This document shows, piece by piece, positions 59,352 to 64,000 of a stretch of DNA of 64,000 bases. Both the position numbers and the translations under genes were made by a program. The notes below the pieces were generated by a model. The model ran no database searches, had not been told where the DNA came from, and was given only the letters and a program-made list of their open reading frames with translations. Numbering within the stretch: the stretch's first letter is position 1; each line of letters begins with the position of its first letter. The DNA comes from Kocuria tytonis (GTDB lineage: Bacteria > Actinomycetota > Actinomycetes > Actinomycetales > Micrococcaceae), in assembly GCF_003226895.2 (NCBI RefSeq), contig NZ_PNJG02000001.1:124001-188000 (forward strand). Direction: 5' to 3'.

Positions 59352-60095
59352 TCAGCGCGACCCGCCGCCGGTCCCGCTGGAGTCGGCGCCCGCGGCACCA
59401 CCGGTCGCGCCGGCGTCTTTCTGTTGGCCGCCCGGCGCGCCACCACCCTGCTTCGCCGAGCCGGTGTCGCCCGCTCCGGCCCCGGTGCCGCCGGGTGTCT
59501 TGTCGCCCGCACCGCCACCACCGGTTCCGGGGTCCGGTGGGGTGGGCTTCTGTGGGGCTTGGGACGGTGCCGGTGCCTCGGGCGGCGCGGGCTCCGCGGG
59601 AGCCGTGGGCTTCTTCGGCGCCTGGGTGGGTTTGGGCTCGCTCGTGGGCGCGGGCTGCGGCGCAACGGGGGGCTGTGGTGCGGGGACGGCCGGCTGCACG
59701 GGCTGCACGGGTTGCACCGGCTGCACGGGTTGCACCGGGGCCACCGGCTGGGGCGCGGGGACGTAGTACTGCTCCGCGGGGACCGTGGGCTCCGGGGCCA
59801 CGGTGGGATCCGACGTCGGACTGGGGGTGGGGGTGGGGCTCGACGACGGCGTGGGTGAGGTGCTCGGCGTGGCGGACGGGGAGTCCGTGGCGAAGTTCGC
59901 GGGGTCGGGCTTGTCCGAGCCGCCGCTGAGGCCGGTGAAGGCCACCGCTCCCACTCCCGCCAGGACCAGCAGTGCGGCGCCTCCCAGCGCCGCGGGTGCC
60001 AGGTACCGTCGTGCCCGCGAGGGTGGTTCGGTATCCGCCGCCCCGGCGGGCTGGGTGTCGTCGCCGAAGAGATCGTCCTGGATGGAGTTGCCCAT
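59352..60095 (-). CDS. Pro-rich single-pass membrane protein with VQP repeats, 247 aa
   Basis: A short cytoplasmic start (MGNSIQDDLFGDDTQPAG), one membrane helix (about 33-55, APAALGGAALLVLAGVGAVA) and a long outer region rich in Pro, Thr, Ser, then Gly. VQP is repeated five times, encoded by 9-bp tandem units (59692-59736). It resembles cell-wall-spanning stalk proteins; no enzymatic domain is present. It lies next to sepH on the same strand, so a cell-envelope or division link is possible but unproven. ATG at 60095. Confidence 0.7.
   Translation of the reverse strand: MGNSIQDDLFGDDTQPAGAADTEPPSRARRYLAPAALGGAALLVLAGVGAVAFTGLSGGSDKPDPANFATDSPSATPSTSPTPSSSPTPTPSPTSDPTVAPEPTVPAEQYYVPAPQPVAPVQPVQPVQPVQPVQPAVPAPQPPVAPQPAPTSEPKPTQAPKKPTAPAEPAPPEAPAPSQAPQKPTPPDPGTGGGGAGDKTPGGTGAGAGDTGSAKQGGGAPGGQQKDAGATGGAAGADSSGTGGGSR
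59692..59736. repeat. Five 9-bp tandem units (VQP codons)
   Basis: GGCTGCACG or GGTTGCACC repeated five times in the + strand sense, encoding the VQP repeat of 59352-60095. Confidence 0.85.
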
Positions 60096-60230
60096 GCAAA
60101 AAGCCCTTAATAGTCGCCCGTGAGTGCTCACGGCCGAGCCACGTTCTCCCCTGATCCCGGCCTGCCCTCGTGACTTTACCGCCTGGCGGCGGATTCTCGC
60201 ATCACGGCACGTCGCGCGGGCGCGCTCCCG

Positions 60231-61610
60231 CTACGGGCGGTTGGCGCCGAAGACGATGTCGTCCCAGCTGGGAACGGAGGAGCGCTTCGCCTTGGGGGTG
60301 CGTGCCCGGGGCCCGGGGGCGGACTGGTCGGAGTCCTGCTCCTCCGCCACCCCGGTGTCCGCGGACGGTTGTGCGCCGGTCTCGTCCTCGCGCGGCACGT
60401 CAGCGGTGTCCGTGTCCGTAGCAGCGGCGGGCAGCGCAATGGGTCGCACCACGTCGGAGGGGGCGGTCCCGGACGCCGCGGGGGTCCCGTCGGAGCCGGG
60501 ATCCCGGTCCTCCCCGGGGGAGGACTCCTGCGGGCTCTCCTCCGTGACGTCCACCCAGGTCGTGGTGCCGTCCGTGTGCGCCTCCCGCGGCGTGTCCCGG
60601 GTGCTCCCGGGGGCGTGGTCGTCGGCGGGCTCCCCCCGCTGCCGCCCGTGGTCGGGGGTCGAGTCGTCCACGATCTCGATGCCCTCGCCGCGCAGGGCCT
60701 GCTCCTCGGCCACCTGCGACGCGGCGGGCTGGATGGGACGGTCGAACACGGGGGAGTCCTGCGGGGCGTCGATGGGGCGGGGGCGCTGCTCCACCCGGCC
60801 CATCCCGCGGCCCAGGATCTCGGCGAGCCGGTCGTCCTCGGCCTCGTCGGAGCCCAGGCGACGGCCGCGCCGGGCCTGCAGGACGTCCAGCAGCTCGTCC
60901 GCCTCCCCGGTCTCGTGCTGCAGGGCGCGCACCGGTGCGGCCGGTGCGGCGGCGGGCAGTGCGGGGGCCGGGGCACCGAGCGGGCCGCTCTCGCGGGGTT
61001 CCTCGCCCAGCGCGTGGGCCCAGGCGTTCTCCGGGCGCAGACTCCGGGTCGTGTGGTTGTAGCTCCACAGGGCCGGGCCGTCGGTGTCGAGACCCGCCGC
61101 GCCGGGATCCGAGACGGTGAAGCTCAGCTGCACGCTCCACAGCTGGTCCTCGCGCAGCCAGGCGTCCCAGTCGAAGCTGGAGCGGTCCACGCCGAGCCGG
61201 GGGGCCCGTTCGTCCACCAGCTCGTGCAGGGTCTTGGGCTCGCCCTCGAACACGGAGCGGTAGCCGTCGTGCGCCGGGCCGGTGCCGGAGACGGTGACCC
61301 GGCACGCCTCCTCGACCATGTGGGAGCGCTCGGCCAGGATGGGCCACTCGTAGCGCTTGACGCGCTCGGCCTCCCACCCGGACTCGGCGACGACGTCCTC
61401 CACGCTGGCGCCCGCGCGGAACCTGGCCTGGATGTCCCGGGGACCGTAGGAGGCGCCACCTCGACCGCGTGCGGGGGGCTTGCGCCGCGCGTGCTGGATG
61501 GTCTGCCGCAGCTGCTGGTCGATCTTCAACCGGTACCGCGTGGAATCGGGGGTCTCGACGATGAGGTGCTCACCGTCGTCGTGCACTCCTACCAGGCGCA
61601 ACTGCTCCAT
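60231..61610 (-). CDS. sepH: SepH septation protein (DUF3071), 459 aa
   Basis: The N-terminal DUF3071 domain begins MEQLRLVGVHDDGEHLIVET and carries a helix-turn-helix: GPRDIQARFRAGASVEDVVA, then GWEAERVKRYEWPILAERSH. A long acidic linker leads to the conserved C-terminal SSVPSWDDIVFGANRP. In Streptomyces and mycobacteria SepH binds FtsZ and helps Z-ring assembly. ATG at 61610 with AAGGA upstream. Confidence 0.92.
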   Translation of the reverse strand: MEQLRLVGVHDDGEHLIVETPDSTRYRLKIDQQLRQTIQHARRKPPARGRGGASYGPRDIQARFRAGASVEDVVAESGWEAERVKRYEWPILAERSHMVEEACRVTVSGTGPAHDGYRSVFEGEPKTLHELVDERAPRLGVDRSSFDWDAWLREDQLWSVQLSFTVSDPGAAGLDTDGPALWSYNHTTRSLRPENAWAHALGEEPRESGPLGAPAPALPAAAPAAPVRALQHETGEADELLDVLQARRGRRLGSDEAEDDRLAEILGRGMGRVEQRPRPIDAPQDSPVFDRPIQPAASQVAEEQALRGEGIEIVDDSTPDHGRQRGEPADDHAPGSTRDTPREAHTDGTTTWVDVTEESPQESSPGEDRDPGSDGTPAASGTAPSDVVRPIALPAAATDTDTADVPREDETGAQPSADTGVAEEQDSDQSAPGPRARTPKAKRSSVPSWDDIVFGANRP

Positions 61611-61926
61611 GCTGTCCTTCCCTCACCGGTGCGCTCGCCACGGGTCCCGTGGTGCGCCCCGCGCGTTCGTAGCGTCAGTCTAGTGGCAGAGCGACCGCGC
61701 CCGGCCGGACGCGGAGGGCGACGCCGCGGCGTCGCCACGGGGCACCGGGACCGGGCCGCTGCGCGCGCCAGACCGGGCGATCATGCTCTGCGAGAAAAGG
61801 CGCGCGCGGGTGCTGGCTTTTTCCGCCCCCATGGTGAACAATCTACGCGACACGGCCCCGGGGGAGATCGCCCGGGCCCCGTTTCTCGCAGCGATCTCGT
61901 GAAGACCGGTTGGAGCGGATAGACAC

Positions 61927-62226
61927 ATGGCCACAGACTACGACGCACCGCGCAAGCAGGACGAGGACCTCAAGGAAGACTCCATCGAGGAACTGCAGTC
62001 CCGGCGGTCGGACCACCAGTCCGGAAGCGTTGACGAGGACGAGGCCACGGCGGCCGAGAGCTTCGAACTTCCCGGCGCGGACCTCTCCAACGAGGAGCTC
62101 TCCGTGGTGGTGCTCCCCGCCCAGGACGACGAGTTCACGTGCGGATCCTGCTTCCTGGTGCGGCACCGTTCGCAGCTCGCGGAGGAGCGCAACGGCGTGA
62201 AGTACTGCCACGAGTGCCTGGGCTGA
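61927..62226 (+). CDS. DUF4193 family protein, 99 aa
   Basis: Begins MATDYDAPRKQDEDLKEDSI, with an acidic middle and a zinc-site end FTCGSCFLVRHRSQLAEERN then YCHECLG (CxxC...CxxC). A core actinobacterial family of unknown role, always short. The organisation around it (sepH, dut, DUF3093) is conserved in Micrococcaceae. Confidence 0.92.
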   Translation: MATDYDAPRKQDEDLKEDSIEELQSRRSDHQSGSVDEDEATAAESFELPGADLSNEELSVVVLPAQDDEFTCGSCFLVRHRSQLAEERNGVKYCHECLG

Positions 62227-62248
62227 ACGGCCCACCTCGCGCGGCACC

Positions 62249-62280
62249 ACGGGCGGTCACCCTGCGGGGTGACCGCCCGT
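62249..62280. terminator. Hairpin terminator between DUF4193 and DUF3093 genes
   Basis: ACGGGCGGTCACCC pairs exactly with GGGTGACCGCCCGT. The flanking genes converge, so it can serve both strands. Confidence 0.75.
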
Positions 62281-62310
62281 CGTCGTCCCCGCACCGGGTG
62301 CGCGGTCCGC

Positions 62311-62940
62311 TCAGTCCCGGACGCGACCCTCGTTGACGGCTCGCGCCAGCTCGTCCGGGTGCCGGGTGGCGGTGAGCCAGTAGGGCGTGGGGTCCACCGG
62401 GTCCACGATCGAGATGCGGCACAGCTCCGGAACGGACACGCGGAAGTTCATGAAGGCGCGGCCGTCCAGGTCGGGACCGCGCGCCGCGCGGGCGTCGGCG
62501 CCGCGGATGGCCACGGCCTCACCCACGTACCGGCGCTCGATGTAGGCGCGGCCCACGCGGAGGTCCTCGTTCGTGAGCACGATGCGCGGGGCGCCCAGGG
62601 TCAGGACCAGCCCGATCGCGACCACCAGGACGGCGGCCACGATGACGCCCACGGCGATGCTGATGGGTGCGACGGCCACGAATCCCGTCCCGCCCACGAA
62701 GGCAACGATGAGCCACACCCACCAGGCGACCGTGAGCCGCTCCGAGTAGCGGACCCGGGGGCTCTCGGGGGAGGCCCCGGGTCCGGCGGCCGACGGCGCC
62801 GCGCGCCCGTGCTCGGGCGGCTCGCCCGCGCGCGGGGTGGCGGCCGTCGCAGCGGCGGGGGAGGCGTGGTCGGCGGCGGACCTCTCGCGGCCGCGCGTCG
62901 GCTGCTCGCGCGCGCCCGGGTCCGGAAGCTGAGAACTCAT
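62311..62940 (-). CDS. DUF3093 membrane protein, 209 aa
   Basis: A disordered Ala/Pro-rich N-terminus of about 65 residues, then VRYSERLTVAWWVWLIVAFV and VAPISIAVGVIVAAVLVVAI as two membrane helices, and a C-terminal domain with RVGRAYIERRYVGEAVAI, then RHPDELARAV. This is the usual DUF3093 pattern. Function unknown. ATG at 62940; it diverges from dut. Confidence 0.88.
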   Translation of the reverse strand: MSSQLPDPGAREQPTRGRERSAADHASPAAATAATPRAGEPPEHGRAAPSAAGPGASPESPRVRYSERLTVAWWVWLIVAFVGGTGFVAVAPISIAVGVIVAAVLVVAIGLVLTLGAPRIVLTNEDLRVGRAYIERRYVGEAVAIRGADARAARGPDLDGRAFMNFRVSVPELCRISIVDPVDPTPYWLTATRHPDELARAVNEGRVRD

Positions 62941-63072
62941 GGCTCCACCTTGGCACATCCTGCTCGGAGTTCGCCCGGCGCGAGGCGGCCGGGCGCGTGC
63001 GGTGCCACCCCCGTGGCCCCGCGGCGGTCACGGCCCCGGAACGGGGCAGGACGGCGGTTAGAGTGGAGCACT

Positions 63073-63534
63073 GTGACTGAGGAGACCGAATCCGCCCGCG
63101 TGCGCGTGGCGCTGCAGCTGCTGGACCCGGGGCTGCCCATCCCCGCCTACGCCCGCCCCGGGGACGCCGGAGCGGATCTGCGCGCCCGGGAGGACGTGGA
63201 GCTGCGGCCCGGTGAGCGTGCGCTCGTGGACACCGGGGTGGCCGTGGCGATCCCGGAGGGGTACGTGGGTCTCGTGCACCCGCGGTCGGGGCTCGCGGCC
63301 GCGCACGGCATCACCGTGCTCAACGCCCCGGGCACCGTGGACAGCGGCTACCGCGGCGAGCTGAAGGTGTGTCTGCTCAACACGGACGCCCGCGCGGCGT
63401 ACACGATTCGCCGGGGCGAGCGGATCGCCCAGCTGGTGGTGCAGGAAGTCGTCACGGCCCGCTTCGACGCCGTGGCGCAGCTGCCGCCCAGCGAGCGCGG
63501 TGAACGGGGCTTCGGCTCCTCCGGCACGCACTGA
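63073..63534 (+). CDS. dut: dUTP diphosphatase, 153 aa
   Basis: All five trimeric dUTPase motifs: PGDAGADLRA (1), PRSGLAAAHGI (2), NAPGTVDSGYRGELKVCL (3), RRGERIAQLVVQ (4) and the flexible tail RGERGFGSSG (5). It removes dUTP and gives dUMP for thymidylate. GTG at 63073 with a TAGAGT box (63059-63064) eight bases before it, so probably leaderless; the longer ORF overlaps DUF3093. Confidence 0.95.
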   Translation: MTEETESARVRVALQLLDPGLPIPAYARPGDAGADLRAREDVELRPGERALVDTGVAVAIPEGYVGLVHPRSGLAAAHGITVLNAPGTVDSGYRGELKVCLLNTDARAAYTIRRGERIAQLVVQEVVTARFDAVAQLPPSERGERGFGSSGTH

Positions 63535-63603
63535 CCCGCCCGCCGGCCCCGGGGGAGTGGGCCCGCCCCGCCGACCCTCTACACACTGACTTGGGAGACA
63601 TCG

Positions 63604-64000
63604 ATGTTCGGACGCAAGAAGCGACTCGCGGAGGATGCCGGGAGCACCACCGGGGAGCCCCGGGACGCGGTGACCGCCACGGAGACCGACGAGAGCGCCC
63701 GGGACCCGCGTGCCGCCGGTCCGTGGGACGAGAACGAGTTCACCGGGGAGCGGGGCGAGTACCTCGATCTCGGGGCGCTGCTGCTCAAACCGGTCCGTGA
63801 CGTGGAGATCCGCATGGAGGTGGACCAGCACACCCAGGTGCCCCGCGCCGTGAACCTGGACTTCCGGGACGGCTCCGTGCAGCTGCAGGTCTTCACCGCG
63901 CCCAAGTCCTCGGGCCTGTGGGACGAGGTGCGCGCGGAACTGGTGGCGGGGCTGCGCCGGGACGGGGGCGAGCCCACGGTGTCCGAGGGACCCCTCGGGC
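63604..64000 (+). CDS. DUF3710 family protein, N-terminal part (cut by window edge)
   Basis: Starts MFGRKKRLAEDAGST, then a hydrophilic segment and the family core YLDLGALLLKPVRDVEIRME, AVNLDFRDGSVQLQVF and GLWDEVRAEL. DUF3710 genes commonly follow dut in actinobacteria. ATG at 63604 with GGGAG upstream. At least 132 codons are visible. Confidence 0.85.
   Translation, partial: MFGRKKRLAEDAGSTTGEPRDAVTATETDESARDPRAAGPWDENEFTGERGEYLDLGALLLKPVRDVEIRMEVDQHTQVPRAVNLDFRDGSVQLQVFTAPKSSGLWDEVRAELVAGLRRDGGEPTVSEGPLG

Noticed and set aside
59692-59736. Tandem 9-bp repeats considered as a CRISPR array or phase-variation tract
   Set aside because: Units are contiguous without spacers and stay in frame in a Pro-rich coding region; nine-base units cannot shift the frame.

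Overview
The window reads as the junction between an integrated temperate phage and the core chromosome of a high-GC actinobacterium. The core gene set and order fit the family Micrococcaceae, with Kocuria or a close relative as a guess: a primary sigma factor with a long Lys/Ala/Thr-rich N-terminus, SepH, DUF4191/DUF4193/DUF3093/DUF3710 proteins, an MptB-like mannosyltransferase, glnA with a GlnR box, lipA/lipB, an E2 with two lipoyl domains, and parE/parC. The organism name is inference from gene content only.

Positions 1 to about 13.2 kb are the early and immunity end of a prophage. A leftward operon of more than 30 mostly tiny genes (11178 down to 1, continuing off the left edge) carries a DNA-binding protein at its head, an ERF annealing protein, SSB, an HNH nuclease, a PDDEXK nuclease, an endonuclease VII, a NrdH-like redoxin, and an O-like replication initiator followed by a likely helicase loader. 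Nearly all of these genes overlap by 4 bp (ATGA or GTGA). Divergently, on the + strand, lie a leaderless repressor gene, an ImmA/IrrE metallopeptidase and a tyrosine integrase that ends against host yaaA. An 18-bp imperfect palindrome (consensus near TGACCATAGTTAGACTCA) occurs seven times. Two copies lie on the divergent repressor and early promoters. One copy lies in each of the three gaps longer than 20 bp inside the leftward operon. This looks like a dispersed operator or 'stoperator' immunity system. The replication initiator gene also contains a cluster of TGTCC-type iterons that may be the phage origin.

From 13.2 to 30.3 kb the core genes are yaaA, def, a four-gene glycosyltransferase operon next to an orphan LuxR-type response regulator, two SDR oxidoreductases, an APC permease, a zinc alcohol dehydrogenase, a YidD-like protein, tRNA-His, orn, an MptB-like mannosyltransferase, glnA, an RDD protein and a DUF4191 membrane protein. 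From 30.4 to 40.5 kb is a lipoate block (lipA, lipB, the two-lipoyl-domain E2, lpd, pepA), interrupted by a transmembrane pseudokinase gene divergent from lipB. lipA and lipB make the cofactor that the nearby E2 and Lpd use.

From 40.7 to 64 kb are a PAC2 protein, an MFS transporter, DUF4192, sigA-menG, a DUF7455 protein, convergent parE and parC, a GNAT/acyl-CoA-synthetase-like fusion followed at once by an apparently active membrane Ser/Thr kinase, DUF5998 plus a phosphodiesterase, a Pro-rich membrane protein, sepH, DUF4193, DUF3093, dut and a truncated DUF3710 gene. Many host genes, and the phage repressor, show a -10 hexamer (TAnnnT or close) ending six bases before the start codon, which is the signature of leaderless transcripts.
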